64,000 nt of DNA from Symbiodinium natans (Eukaryota > Sar > Dinophyceae > Suessiales > Symbiodiniaceae). Shown here piece by piece: positions 18,745 through 31,900 of the stretch. Each line of letters opens with the position of its first letter. The stretch's first letter is position 1. The stretch covers positions 638,501-702,500 of the forward strand of contig CAJNDS010001035.1 in assembly GCA_905221605.1 (NCBI GenBank), given 5' to 3'. The position numbers and the translations under genes are program-made. Under the pieces are notes generated by a model, which saw only the letters and a list, made by a program, of their open reading frames with translations, ran no database searches and had not been told where the DNA came from.

Positions 18745-21450
18745 CACGTGCAAGGCATCCTCGGATGCCGGTGCTGTCGTGCCTACTAGGTGCGCAGGGC
18801 TCCTCGGTTAGGCTTTGTTGCTAGGATCGTTTTCAATGACGGAGAGTTGTTCAACAATGCTGGCCAGTTGCAACAGGGTTTCGGGTTTCGTGTCTAGGAT
18901 TTGTAAGCCCGAAGCATTGTGAATGCCACCTTTTCAACTCGAAAGCCTGAGCCCCGGCCACTGCTTGGGCAGGTGATGCGGCAACTGGCAGATCTCTGAA
19001 TGCTGCGAACCCGGATCTTGAGCCCGAGTCTACGCCCTGTATGCCTTAACACACGCGCTCAAACCAAAGATCGGCAGTTGGTAGGAAGGGTGTGCATGAA
19101 GATGAGTTTCGGTTGTGGGAAATGCTTTGGGTTTCGAAGTCAGGTTTTGGGCAGCTTTGGGGGGCTTTGGGCGGCTTTGGGCAGCTTTTGGGATTCATGG
19201 GGGATTTCGACCCCTGGGAGCAGAGACCCGAATGATTGCCGAAGCGTGCTGGTTCCGTTTCCTCGTTTTCGTGGCTCAAGTGCTGTGGTCACGGGCCACA
19301 CAGCATCCGTGCTCTCGACTTCCCCACGTGATTCGTGACTTGCATCCTGCGAAATCCTTAAGACAAATCAAGCAAGTCGTGCTCGCCGTGCTCTTGATCT
19401 CGATCTCGCCGGTGCTGGCAATGAAGACTTTGTGCGCACTTTGAGGGAGCCAACGCCACGAACGGCAGCCAGGTTCTGGAGGAGATCATCCTCAGGAACG
19501 CAGTGCATGCCTGCCCCTGGTACCCTCAAGTCGGAGGTGGGGTCAGGTCAGTCATGCGAGGCATGGGTGGAACTGTGACCTTCCAAGCATAGAGCCATAG
19601 AGCAAGAACTTCAGAGTGTTGGGTTTAGGGTTAGGGTCGTGTAGCCTGTGTACCTCCAAGACTGGATTCGGAAGCTTCCCTTTCGGTTAGGGGCTTTGGT
19701 TCGTGTGGCGAACAGCGGCGAACAGCGGAGCATAGGCTTGTGATGGCCTCTACCCACACAAGAAGGGTTTCCTGTCCAATAGTCAAAAAACAAAAAGAAT
19801 CACCAACAAGTCACCGAATAATCCTTGGTGAAGCTTCCGGTTGCCGGCGCGTTGTCGGGGATCCACGCCTTCTCCAAAAGATTTTTCGGGGGGGGGGGGC
19901 CAACCTCCTCCCCTAAGAAGGCGCCGCTGCAGCAACCGTCCCAAGTATGCGTGCTCCAACCGTTGGTGCGGCCGCGGGGATCTCACGCGCTGCGCGCGCA
20001 CGGGTTTCCCTCTCCAAGGCCCGGAGGCTGAGCTGGAGATGCTGGGGCCGCTGAGCGTTGAACGATGACTCGCCAACTCGGCCCGGGGCCTTGGACTTTG
20101 GGGTGTTCGGTTGAACAATCTGCTCGGAAAATGAGACCCTTCCTACTTGATGATTGGCCTCCATGTGGGGATTCCAGAAGGCCTTCCAAACCGCCAAGGC
20201 ATGCTGCCCGTCCGCCGGGCGTTGCGCTCGGTTCAGGCAGACATGGGGACTTGGAGTGCTTTTCCGCCCAGACTCCTTCCAGTCCTAGGTTTGTAGAGGC
20301 CTGCGGCTTCAACGAAGCTGAGGTCCCCTGTACGCTCCGTAATCATGCAAATTCCAAAGCCCCTATCATCCCCATAAGCTGGCCCTGCCCTGAAACCACC
20401 ACCCGCGCAACCAATCACACCCTCTGCAACAAGTCCTCCCAGTTTGGGCTTCTTGGAAAGGGGGACATGAAAGCTTGTATTGAAGGTCGGACCCCGAAGC
20501 CTCAAGCCACCTTCGAAGGCAGTTGCAGAGCCAAGGTCTGCTTCCAACAATGTTGCCAGGAAGCTTTGGCGGCAGATCTGGAGTGAGGGCCCGCCGCACA
20601 CGTTACCGCTGGCGCTGGAGACTGCCTGCGAGGAATCGCATGGCAGAACAGCAGTCAGAGTGTCGGATCAAGAGGAGGTGCCCGCCTGCTGAATACAGAG
20701 GCATTGAAGGGCACGGTCACCAGCACGCGCAGATGCCACTTGAGGTGGCAGCCGGACACGTTGTAGGGCGATGGGAGGGCTCTCCGGTTTCTGTTGGGTC
20801 GTGGCACGTTGCGGCATTTGTGGGAACACGGGCACACATAGAGAAGCGGGCTTGAGATTCGAGCTGAAGGTTTCACCTTTCTCTTCAAAGCCGCCCGCGC
20901 GAGACTGTTACGCCGCGCTGCAAAAGAAGGCCGAGGGGGCCTGGAGTGGAAGTGTTAAAATGTTCTGTCCCACCAGCTTTGTCGCACGTAGAGCTGCCGG
21001 GAGCAGCTCTAAAAGGGACCCCCCCCCTCCCAGCCGCCTCTTATCGAAGCAAGGGGCCCCAAGCTCTACGAACCCCCCACCCCCTGAAGTCCCCTCGAAT
21101 CCCTCCCTTCTGGCCCTTGCAACAGATGCCCACTGCCCACACCACCGGACCGGCGCCTCAAGGCTCTGAGCCCCAGGATTCAAGGAGCTTGCCGCACAAG
21201 AGATCAGGGCATCGACAGTATATATATATATATATATATGTGCAAAAAAACAAAGCAATATTGTGTTTTAGAGGTATTAACAACTGTACCACATACTACA
21301 TGTAGAAGGCCCTGCAGAAGGAGGTTTCACACCAGTACTGCGCGCGGAGCTCTCAACATACTTGGCAGCTGAAGGTGGAAGAGTTTCTGAGTTCAACAGC
21401 TCTCTTTTCCTGGCAGCTTGTGTATCTGAAAGTTGCACCTTGCAGCTCCG

Positions 21451-24450
21451 ATGGATCCCATGGCCAGCAGCTCCGACCCGGGCTCCGATGCCGGGCCCAC
21501 AGTGCAGCGCTACATCGCGGAGACGCTGACCCCCGTCACCACGGAGCTGCTGAGCGCTCTTCTCGACGAGATGCCCGAGGCCGGAAGTGCCTGCGTGATT
21601 CCACACGTGTGTCCCGCGGAAAGCCCCGAAGTTGTTTGAGGGGACATGCTCCCACCTCGAAACTGCCAGGTCCCGGAGAGCTTCATGCTGGCCTGGCTCC
21701 GCGGCCGCTCTGGGGTGCCGGGCGCCGGCGCCCAGTCGCTGCGCCGCAAGAATGCGGCCCTGAAGGAGGAGACCTCGGACAGCCCATGGTGCGGTTGAAT
21801 AACCCTTCGCGACAATGATAGAGATACAGGATCATGAGTGCTTGCTTTGCAAGGGCCGGACCCATGCTGTGTGCTGCGCCTCAATGCCGTCAATACCCCA
21901 GGAGCTCGCGATGCTGCGGGGCCGGCTGGCCGCAGGGGGCCCCAAGCACACAAGCGCACACACGTGACAGGTCGCAGGTCTCGAAGACGCAGGATCACAG
22001 GGGGTGCTGAAGGCCCCTTAGCGGTACAAAAGGCCGGTAGCCGCTGAGCCTGCCTGAGGCTGAGAGTGCTGCAGCTGCTGCGGAGGAGGGGTGGGGGCTT
22101 GGTGAGCCGGGCGTCAGTTTTGGGCTTGGAGCCTTCATAGGGCTCGTACAGTGCTCGTACGTAGTTCTCAAAAAGGCATGCTGTTTCAGTTCGGTTTCAG
22201 ATTTAGGTGACATGAAGACTCTGAATGAAAGAAGTTGCATGCGAGCACATATCACGTGCATGGTGCTCTCACCTGGACTCAGCGGCATCTGTGTCAGGTG
22301 AAGCACCATAGCCTGAGCTTCAAGAAGCAGCTGGCAGATTTGCTGATGACCGCCGAGATCCCCTTGGTGCCGCTGGGGAGAGGGATTGTGTCACGGACCA
22401 TGACAGGTGTGTCGCGTACGTAGCGAAGCCTTGGAGAAAGCAGGCATCTTCGGAACGCCTCCGATTTACAGAAGTTATATTGTGCAAGTCTGATGATCAC
22501 TTCCTTGCACCTCCCAAAAGCCAAGTGTCTGAATGTGGCATGTGGTGGGGCTGCTTCGGGAAACGAGCTTGAAATTGCCAGGTCGACCCGCCGGCAAACG
22601 ACCCGGCGAAGGAGCGGATCTCCACGGACGCCCGGATCTGCAGCATCCTTCGGGGCCTTCAAGGCGGGGAGCTGGTCTGCGTAGGGGTTGTGCAGGGCTG
22701 TACAGAGGAGAGACATGCCATGCCGATCGGACTCATCTGACCATGTGCATGGGTCACGTGAGGCAGCAACGTCACCACGGAGGAGCTTCAGGCGCGAGCC
22801 AAGCGATCATTGCGCGTGGCCCATCGCCGCTCCTGTCCTAAAAACTCCCAGGCCCACTTGCAAGGAGCCCTTGCCGACAGCTGGGCGCCCAGTCGCCCAC
22901 CTCATCCCACATCACATCCCGTGTTTTGGGGCCTCAGAAGAAAAATGAAAAATGAGAAACTAGTTATATGCTACACGTCATGTAGACGTGTACACTAGAT
23001 TCGGAGTCTTTTTCCACAATCCGAGGTGCGCTGAGCCTCCAGACCCTGGCGCGCTGCTTGGGCCCAAGCCCGGCCAGCGAGGCGAAGGAGGTTGAGGAGG
23101 CCCCGGGCTCCCCCTTCCAAATGCAGCTCTCCACGGGACAGGGGGCAGAGTCGCCGTGACTAGGCGCTGGTGCCGGACAAGTACGACCTCGAGGACAAGA
23201 TGCAGCTGGCGCAGTTCCTGGAGAAGGCGAACGTCCGCCTGGTGCCGCGGATCATTGGAGCAAAGCCCTTGTCCCCCCTTCTGAAATCAGAGAGAGCCCT
23301 CGGCAGCTGGGGTACAGCTTCCGGGCACCGGTGGCCCGCCGAGGTGCGCGTCGAGTTCCTGCAAAAACTCCACCGCGAAGGTCGTCGCCCCCGCCTCCTC
23401 ACCTCTTTGCTTTGTGCTTTCCTCTCTTTACTTGCCCTTAATTCTTTTCGTGGCATTGCGCAGGCCGGCGCCTCCCTCGGCGCCAGGAGGCCGAGTCCGC
23501 CCACGTCCGGGTGGGCGACGGGGTCCGCACCGCACTGGCCACGCACGAGGAGGCGCGGGGGGCATCTAAGCAGATATGTGAGACCATTGGAACCACACAG
23601 CCGCTGTCTCCTCGTAGTTTCCGCCTCTTTGCTGGCGAGGTCCTGGGCTGGGCGAGGGGAGAGAAGACTGAGATCGGGAGGATCGTGTCCGTTTCACATG
23701 TTTGGGAGGCGCGCGAGCATCCTGACCCCTACGGCTTCCAGTTGCAAAAGCTTGCGACGTCAGGGAAGCTGCGGGGGCAGGATTGCTTGTTCGTGGACTA
23801 CGTCTCACTTTTCCAGTTTAAGAGGCTCGACGAAACGCAGGAAGAGAGCTTCAGGCGCGCCATGAAAAACATGCACGTTCTTTATGCGCATGAGCACACT
23901 CATACGTTGCGCATCGAGAGCCTCACCCCCGAGGGGCGAATTAAGGATGCATGGTGTCACGGAGAGCTCGTTGAGGTCTACGACCTCCGCAGCGGTCACG
24001 TCAAGCCGGTATTGGCGGCTGACCTGATTCAAAACCGCACCGCGTACCACCAGCGGGGGTGGTGTGTTGCCGAACTCCAGTGGTCCTCCACGCGATCCGA
24101 AAGCAACCGGTCGCAAGAGGTGGACAGCTCTGAGTCCGACCAGGCGGGCGTCGCCCCGATGGACCCCGACACCTTCCGAGCCACCGTAGGGGACCGTCTG
24201 AAATTCACCCATCGGAGCGACGCCGACGCAGTAATGCAATTGCAGAGGCGCGTTTTTGAAGAGAAGGCGGCGAGCTGCAAAGCGCTCAAGCTTTCAAATC
24301 TCAGCGCCGATGCCTTAGCCGTAGGGCTGAGGTCTCTGGACCGGTACCCGCAGCTGGAGAGCCTCGCCAGGCAAGCAGTGCATGACTACTTTTCGTATCC
24401 GTTGTCTCTCTGTTTGGGCCTCCTTTTTTTGCTTTTTTTCTTCTCCCCCC

Positions 24451-24484
<34 letters not shown>

Positions 24485-25686
24485 TCAGGAGTTTGGCCAT
24501 CGTGCGCAGCGCCCTCACACCCAACCTTCCGCAGCTGCTTCAGGCGAGCATGAGCGATGAGCGAGCATGAGCATTGGCAGCTCTTCAGGGTTCTGGGCGG
24601 GTTCAGAGCTTCCCGTGTGGTGCCTCCCCCGCCCCTTTTTTTGGCAGGTCCTGGAAACGAAGGCGCTGGCGAAGCTAGAGCTGGACGGCGTGAACCTGAT
24701 TGAGGAAGGCGCCCGCCAGCTCGCGGAGGCCCCTGTGCAGTCGCCTTTTTTTGGGTTGTGGGAACCACACGTGGACTATGGCAGCCTGCCGAAGAGTGGC
24801 AGTGTAGGAGGAGATGTATCCAGCGTAGCGTGCAGTTCAGCCAGAGTTCAGCCTGAGCCCTGCAGCCGGCCTTCGTCCACCCCCCTTTACAGCCTCGACA
24901 TGCCCTGAAGCCCCCAAAATGCAAAGTGCAATGTTGTGGCACAGGCGTTTTGCCTCAGCTCGACGCTCACGGCGCTCACGCTGAGCAACGACGGTGCTTG
25001 GGGCGTGGCGTTGGACCTGGAGGCCGTGAAGGGTCTCTGACAGTGGTCCGGAATCCGGAAATTGTCTGTCTTTCTCTCTCTCTCTCTCTCTTTCTCTCTT
25101 TCTCTCTTTCCTTCTCTCTCTCTCTCACACTGATTCTAGGCTCTGTCAGTGCTGTCGTGCTGTGTATCGCAGGCGCTCATGCAGAACGCGACGCTGACGC
25201 AGCTGAGCCTTCAGGGGAGTGCGATCACGCAGGACGGCGCCTCTGTGCTGCTGAAGGCGGGCCGCAGCTCGCCGCAGCTGCGGGAGCGGAGGGGGAGTTT
25301 CGTCGTGTAGCTACACGTTCGTGAAGGAGGGAAGGGGGGATGTGGCTGGGGGGGACCAGCTCAGAATAGCTCAGATGCAGGCACTGCAGTCGAACACGAC
25401 GCTGGCTCGGATGGATCTCTCCGAGAACGACATCGGCATGGCCGCGCTGGCAATAGCAAGGGCGATGCAGGAGGAGCAGGCGGGACGCCTGCGCATTGCC
25501 TGCGCCTGCCCTGCACCGTCTGCGGAGTCGATGAACTTGATGCTTGATACTCGATTCAGTGCTTTTTGATTTCTAGCTACCGGCAGCTCTCGGCAGGTGG
25601 CCTGCGACGTGTCCCACCCCCACGTGGAGCTCCTGAGTCTGATGAAGGCTTGCAGTCAACGTGCGATGCCTGTGACGGTTGTTTAA
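21451..25686 (+). CDS. NLR-like protein: DPY-30-like N-terminus, HET/TIR-like domain, LRRs (about 14 exons)
   Basis: Intracellular receptor-like protein, by domain order. Model: 21451-21579, 21670-~21768, 21902-~21934, 22298-~22400, 22582-22678, 23026-23090, 23164-23257, 23464-24370, 24489-24543, 24648-24728, 24945-~25025, 25173-25256, 25381-~25461, 25597-25686. Exons 1-2 join as VQRYIAETLTPVTTELLSAL then VPESFMLAWL, resembling DPY-30/RIIa dimerisation motifs (TP, PE, F, WL). The largest exon holds SVSHVWEAREHPDPYG, LFVDYVSLFQ, EESFRRAMKNMHVLYAH and YHQRGWCVAELQWS: the block pattern of HET and TIR-like domains (WVDxxCIxQ, M..IY, RxWC/T..E). Four exons then each encode one ribonuclease-inhibitor-type LRR, for example LTQLSLQGSAITQDGASVLL. 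Most donors are GC, with one GT (23091) and one GA (23258). The stop at 25684-25686 is in phase; boundaries of exons 2-4 and 13 are least certain. The next LRR array uses a different phase, so it is treated separately. Confidence 0.7.
24448..24482. repeat. Poly-C tract in intron
   Basis: An almost pure C run lies just before the AG acceptor at 24488 and acts as an extreme pyrimidine tract. Its length may be unreliable in the assembly. Confidence 0.9.
25070..25125 (+). repeat. (CT)n microsatellite in intron
   Basis: TCTCTC repeats, interrupted by TTT, in the intron between two LRR exons of the NLR-like gene. Confidence 0.9.
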
Positions 25687-25831
25687 CGCAAGTTTCACGC
25701 ACGATCGCACGCGCGTCTGCATGACGTCTGTGAGGGTCACGCATGCCTCAAGCAGCTCCAGTATAGATAAATATATACATATATACATACACTAAACTCT
25801 GACAGACGCTGATCCTTCCCTGAGTACTGGG

Positions 25832-25918
25832 GCGAGAGCTGGGAGCACCTGGAGCAACGGCTGACTCAGCTACTGCGAGCACACGAGCTGGAGCTGGACT
25901 TCGAGCACGAGCGGATGG
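25832..25918 (+). CDS. LRR exon, degenerate
   Basis: LTQLLRAHELELDFEHERMG fits the LRR pattern and the G|GC end, but there is no AG before the start and it is one codon short. Possibly a dead exon. Confidence 0.5.
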
Positions 25919-28900
25919 GCCCTTGCCTCGGAATCCGGAGATGGGACCGGGATGGCCGGGGTGCGGGCATGTGGGCTCGGCATCTCTTATCCTCCGGGCA
26001 CAGTCCATCATGATGGCTTCAGAGCGTTGACCTTTCGCTCTGATTAACGTTTTAAAGTTCGACATTTTGAAGTTCAGGAGTCCCTGATACCGAAGCCTCG
26101 GATCTGGTTGGCCATGGCACGGAAGCTTCGGGGTTTACTGAGGCCCAGACGGAGCCCGCTTCCTGCGCGGTGCTTTCGGCCAGCAGCTTCAGGAGCTGAG
26201 CCTGAATCTGAAAAACACCGAGCTCGGCCCGGGGCTGAGCTTTCGACATCATTGAGACCTCTCATGACCTCTCTTCCTCCTGGAGTGGCACAGACATAAG
26301 GGAGGGTGCAGGGCATTGTGCAGGCTTGGATGGGTGAGAGGAGTCAAGAGAGCGGAAATGGTGTGGAGAAGTAGCCTCGCGCCCGCCAAATGCCTGATGC
26401 TTCGAGTGATGCTTCGTGGATCATGGTCGAGCTTGAGCATCCGCTTGATCGGGCGGGCTTTGGGATCGGGTTGTGCAAAAAGTGGAGCTAGCAGCGGCGC
26501 TTTTCGGTTCAGTGGCCGTGTTTGTGGCTGCCTGTCGCATGGTCCCTTCAGTTGTCCACCCACATCCTACATGGAGTCAAATCCCTGCCCCATGATATCG
26601 CCCCATCTCAGCAAAGATCCGCTATAGGCTAAGGCCGCGTAGGGGAGAGCGTGACGGCGAGTGCCTACAACCTGACTTCCAATCCCGAGCTTCCAAGCAA
26701 GGGCCCGATCTCGGGCCGACTTCAGCCCGAAACTCCAAATCTGCAAAGTGTGAGACTCAAGGGGCCCGTCGCGCAACGCCGGATCTCGAACCGCGAGCCC
26801 ACCCAGAATGGGAGTAGTATGCCCTCTACGTGACAACCGTACCAAGACTGCATCATACCGCAGCCATGGTTGACCTAGACTCCGAACATGTCGGATCATG
26901 TCCGAACTCATGGGCCTCCTCTGCTGCACGACCCTGGTCCGGCCACTTATTCAGGATTCCGGGTCTGGCTGAGGCAGATGCCCCGCACGAACCCGATTAA
27001 GTTGAACATCTACGGCCACTTCACAAGCAAAATCCGAAGGTGTTTTCTTGATGCCTTCCCACTGGTCCAGTGAGCAGCAACGGCATGTTGTGGGGCACTT
27101 GTTTGGAGTTTGGGCGGATGCTTGAGTTGGGTGCTTTAGGCGCTCGATGACAAGGACTCGGGGGTGCCTGATGTGGTTGAGTTCTGTTGACTGTGTTTTT
27201 TCTCCACGGATTCCTGCCATGGACATCGCCCGCCCTTGACTTTATCCCGCAGGCCACGCATGTCCCACCGTGTCGAAGCAGCCCACAAGCTCTCAAGAAT
27301 CACCATCTTAAAGCCTGGTACCGGCAAACTGTTATGTTGCATTGTTTGCCTCCAAGCGAGGGGAAGTTCTCGTGCCTCTCTCGCGGCGCGCCGAGGCGAC
27401 GCAGGCTGCCAGCACCTCGCCGGCGGCTTGGGCAAGGTACCCCGTCTGCAGCAGCTGAACCTCAACTTGCCGCACAACTCCGTCGGCCCGGGGCCTCAGA
27501 GCCATCAGCTCAGGCAGCTCTCCTCAAACAAGAAGGGCAGGAGAGCCGCCCGTTTTGTTGCAAGGCATGCTCTTTAAAGGTTGGCCTTTAGAAGCCTGAG
27601 GCTGCGAAGGCTTTAAAAATGTACGATCATGGCACCTCCATGCCGCATGCAGTGGGGCCCACGCAAGCAATACAACGTTTATGCAATATGCTCTTTTTCT
27701 CGAAGCCTCCCGAACCCTTTCGGCCCCCTGAAGCCCACCAAGTCCTTGAGCGTGTTTTTTGCCCCGTGACCCCTCCAAAGTTTGTAAGCCGAGGAGCTCC
27801 TTACAGTAACTCCCAGTGAAAGATTAATTTCTCCGAGGCCGGGAGGGAGGCCGCTGGCTGGGCGGCGCCGTCGGCCAACTCCCGGAGCTCCAGGAGCTGA
27901 CCCTGAACTTTGGCGGGAACGAGCTCGGCGGGGGGCCCCGGAAGACCTGCTCTTTTAACAAAAACAGGGAGGAGAGCCGCCCGGTTTTTGCAAGGCATCC
28001 TCTTTAAAGGATTTTAAAGGTTGGCTTTCGGGAGCCTGAAGTGAGGCCCACGTAAGCGTTGCAAGGTTCATGCTCCCGGTTTGGGAGGGTCGGATTGAGG
28101 CCCCCTTGCAGCCATTTTCGGAAGGATTGGGAGCTGGTTCATGCGAACTTCGCGGGCCATCCCAATGCCCGGGTCATGCCGTGCCCTTTTTTGGGCATCT
28201 TAGAAAAAAGGAAGGTCTTCAACATGTCAAGCCTCTTATTTTCTCGACGGCATCCCTGTGCTCCTGTTTCTCCTTTCGTTTCCTAAGTCCTAGCCCTCCT
28301 GAACGCGGTCCCTCGAAAACCTCCCGGACCCTTTCGGCCCCCTGAAGCCCACCAAGTCTTTTGAGCTGATTTTTCTCATTATCACACCCTCCGAAGTTGC
28401 CAAGCCGAGGAGCTCCTTACAGGAACTCCCAGTGAAAGATTTCTCCGAGGCGTGGAGGGAGGCCGCTGGCTGGGCGGCGCTGTCGGCCAACTCGCGGAGC
28501 TCCAGGAGCTGACCCTGAACTTTCGCGACAACAAGCTCGGCTGGGGGCCCCGGAAGGTTGCAGGACCTCGGGGTTGGTGTGGGGGTCGCGGAAGGGGGGG
28601 ACGTTCCAAGCACGTTCCAAGGTCGGAGGTAGAATGAAAGCACCGCTCAGGGAATCCCGAGTAAGTTGGCAAAAGATTCTGAGCAAGATGTTGAGTAAGG
28701 AAACAGGGAATAAATTAGTCGAAGAAGCGGTGAGGGAAGGGACATGTAGGCGCCCGCCTCAGCCACAACGAGACTCACAATCTGCAGAGCATTCTGTGAA
28801 GCCCTAAGCCCCGAGGCGGCCCCCCAGAACGCAAATCAGCCCCTGGGTTTCACATTCTGGGATTTTCCCTTCAAAAAAGAACTCCGAGACACCAAAGTCG

Positions 28901-31900
28901 AAGCGCCCGAGACTCGATGTCTCGAAGCCAAGACTTTCAGCCCGAAACTCTCTCAAGCCCAAGTTGGAGCCCTGAGCGCCTCCAAGCTTCGAGCCTCGCC
29001 GCTTCCAGTAGACCGAGAGTCCGAGCATGCCCGAGCATGTCCGATGTCATGGGCCCCGACTTCTGCGTGCGACTCTGGTCCGGCGACTTATGCATGCAAG
29101 ATGCCAGGTATGGCTTAAGCTGCCGCCCCGCATGAACCCGTTTGAGTTGCACGTCTTGAAACGCCGTTTCGCAAGAATCTCCGGAGATTGTTCTGAAACA
29201 CTCCTTCTTTCACCTGTCAAGCGAGTAGCGAGTCGGGGGCGTTCTGAGGTTTTGTGGGATTCCAGGGCGAACGGTCGAGGTTGAATATTACTTGGAGTTG
29301 AGAGGCTGAGGGCTTCGGGCTTTGCAGGGAATAGGCATTCGATGACACGTCGTGGTTGAGCATCAGTTGAGTTTTTTCCCTTCAGACTTCTGCCATGGAG
29401 CATCGCCCGCCCCTGGCGTTTCTCCTGCATTCCACGCATGCATGGCTTTCCGTGTCGAGGGAGCATGTCAAAGGGGCTCCAATCCCGAATTGACGCGGAC
29501 CATCATGCAACGCATGGGGGGGGGGCAAGCCGAGCCTGGGCCTTCGGGTTGTCCAATTTCTGCATCCAAAGCAGCCCTCGCAAGCCCCCAAGAATCAAGC
29601 CCGGTGCATCGGAAAACAGCCGCTGTGTTTTTTGCTGCGTGAGTTTTGTTTGCCTCTTAAGTTCGCGTGCCGCTCGCGGCGCCCCGAGGCGACACAGGCT
29701 GCCAGGACCTCGCCGGCGGCTTGCGCAAGATACCCCGTCTGCAGAAGCTGAGCCTCGACTTGCGCAACAACTCCGTCGGCCCGGGGCCTCAGAGCCGTCA
29801 TCTCAGGCAGCTCTCCTCAAACAAGAAGGGGAGGAGAGCCGCCCGTTTTTTGCAAGGCTTGCTCTTTGAAGGTTGGCAAGAGCCTGAGGCGGCGAAGGCT
29901 TTACATATTGTACGATAATAGCATGTCCCATGCCGCATGCAGTGAGGCCCACTCAAGCGTTACAACAGTTTTTGTCGCCCCCTGAACTGAAGCCCCCTGC
30001 CGCGGCCATTTTCGGAAGGATTGGGAGGCCGCTGTCGCTTGAAGATTTAGACACCAGTCCTATTGACGTGACAGGTTCCATTGCATGCGCAGGATTCAAC
30101 GGGTGAACGTGTTTGGCTCAAGGCCAACCGACAGCGGTGCAAGCAGATAGAGGAAAAGTGCCGACCTTTTCGATGCATTAGTGTGCACATCAGCTACAGT
30201 TGGTAGCGGAGCCCTGGCAACAACCAGGGTGAAGCTGCGCAGCTGAGCAGGTGAGGGGCGCATTGTGCTAGAATTAGGTTAGGCCATGGCCTCTGATGTA
30301 CCATCGTTGCCGGGCGGATTGAGGCTGCCTCAACCAAGAGAAGATTTTCGCCGTGCCTATGAAGAGCCGTCAGCGCAGCCTCCCGAGCCTCCCGAAGGCG
30401 ACATTCCCGTGCCTTTGAGGCTGTTGCCACGGGCGCGTAGTGTGAAGGAAGCACCGGCGCCTCAGCAACAGCCAGTACCTCTCCAAGGAGTTCAAGAAGC
30501 ATGGGGGTTGAACAGGGCTTCTTCGGTCATGCCTTTTAACCAGCGCGCCCCGCCAGAGATCTATGACGGACCTCCAAGAGGGTGGCCAGGCTCTCTTCCC
30601 CGACAGCCGGAGAAAGGAGATTACTCAGATCCTCCGTCTTTTCCAGGATTTCAGCATTACCGCATTTTCAAGAAGGCTCTGGTGCGATGGGATTCAGTAA
30701 CAGACGTCAAGCCATGGCGAAGAGCAGAGAAGGTGCTGAGGCTCTTTGACTGGACTCTGATGTCTCGGTTCGACCATCTTAGCGAACAAGAGCTTCAGGG
30801 GCCTGACTACCTGCAGAAGATTTTGGAGATCTTAGATCTTGAAGCTGGAGTCATGGCAACCACCGAGAAGCACAGACTTGTCAGGGAGGCGTTGTTCGAG
30901 CATACAAGACAACGTGATGAATCTGTAGCTCAATACGTCCATAGACGACATCAACAGTTCATTCAGGCGGAAAATGTGGGAGTTGCTATTCCCTCAGATG
31001 TCCGAGGAGCTTTGTTGGAAGAAGGGGCGGGGCTCAATGAGCAAGGAGTTCAGAACCTTCGCACTCTCACAGGGGGAAGCCAAGCCTTCGAGGTGGTACG
31101 GAGGGCTCTTCTTATGATGGAGGCTCCCGCTGCCTCGTCCAAACTTCTCAAGAAAACCTTTCATGCCGACACTTCGGGCGTCTACCTCGAAGAAGAGGTG
31201 GACTCGGACATTGACTCGGAGGATGAGGCCATGATCCTGTTTGAGCTTGACAAGCTGAATGTCTCTGAGGAAGAGTGTTCTAAGGTGTGGGCAGTGCTTG
31301 AGCAAGGTCGCCGTCGGACGTGGAAAGAAAACAAAGATCTCCGCCGGTCCATCCGAAAGGACCGCCAGCGCTTCGACAGGACCGCCGCTTCGACGTCTTC
31401 CACGTCCTCTGCTCATAACCGAAGGCTTCCCATAGACAAGCTCAAGCTTGTCACCAAATGCGCTAAATGTGGTCAGAAGGGCCACTGGGCTCGGGAGTGT
31501 CCTAACCCTGCGCAACCAAGGTCCTCGCAGCAGCATGAGGCACGATCATCTTCCTCGGCGTTCGTCTTCTCGACTTTTGACGCTTCCTCGTCTTCATTCG
31601 TTACGATTGCGGGCCTGGAGATTGTTCGTGAGATTCGCCAAGGGTGTTCGTCCTCGACTACGTCGCCGTGGAACTTTCTATCCTTGAGTTCCTTGGCCCC
31701 AGGCCAAGCCATCTTGGACATCGGTGCAGGTGAGGATCTTATAGGCGCCTCCGCTTTCGAGCAGTATCAGACTGCCCTGAGCAACTTGGGTTGGCAAGGG
31801 GTGATTCTTCCAGAAAGTTCCCCCCCAGCAAAGGGGGTAGGTGGATCGTCGAGAGCCAAGTGCTATGCAATCCTGCCAGTTGAACTTGGCGGTCGCCTCG

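Larger units (their letters stand above)
15508..21450. other. Repeat-rich interval between MFS and NLR-like genes
   Basis: No intact gene was recognised. It carries telomere-like arrays in both orientations, a TTATTATGATTATTA-type microsatellite, poly-C/poly-G tracts (~17070, 17540, 19890), a short (TA)n at ~21218-21240, and LRR relics at 17229-17318 and 18190-18325. A short stretch at 20520-20620 (VARKL, IWSEG) resembles 49755-49830. Confidence 0.6.

Noticed and set aside
28070-28130. GCAGCCATTTT word, repeated in array introns, resembling the spliced leader (TAGCCATTTTGG)
   Set aside because: Only 9 contiguous bases agree, a match expected by chance in a window this size; copies are multiplied by the tandem duplication.
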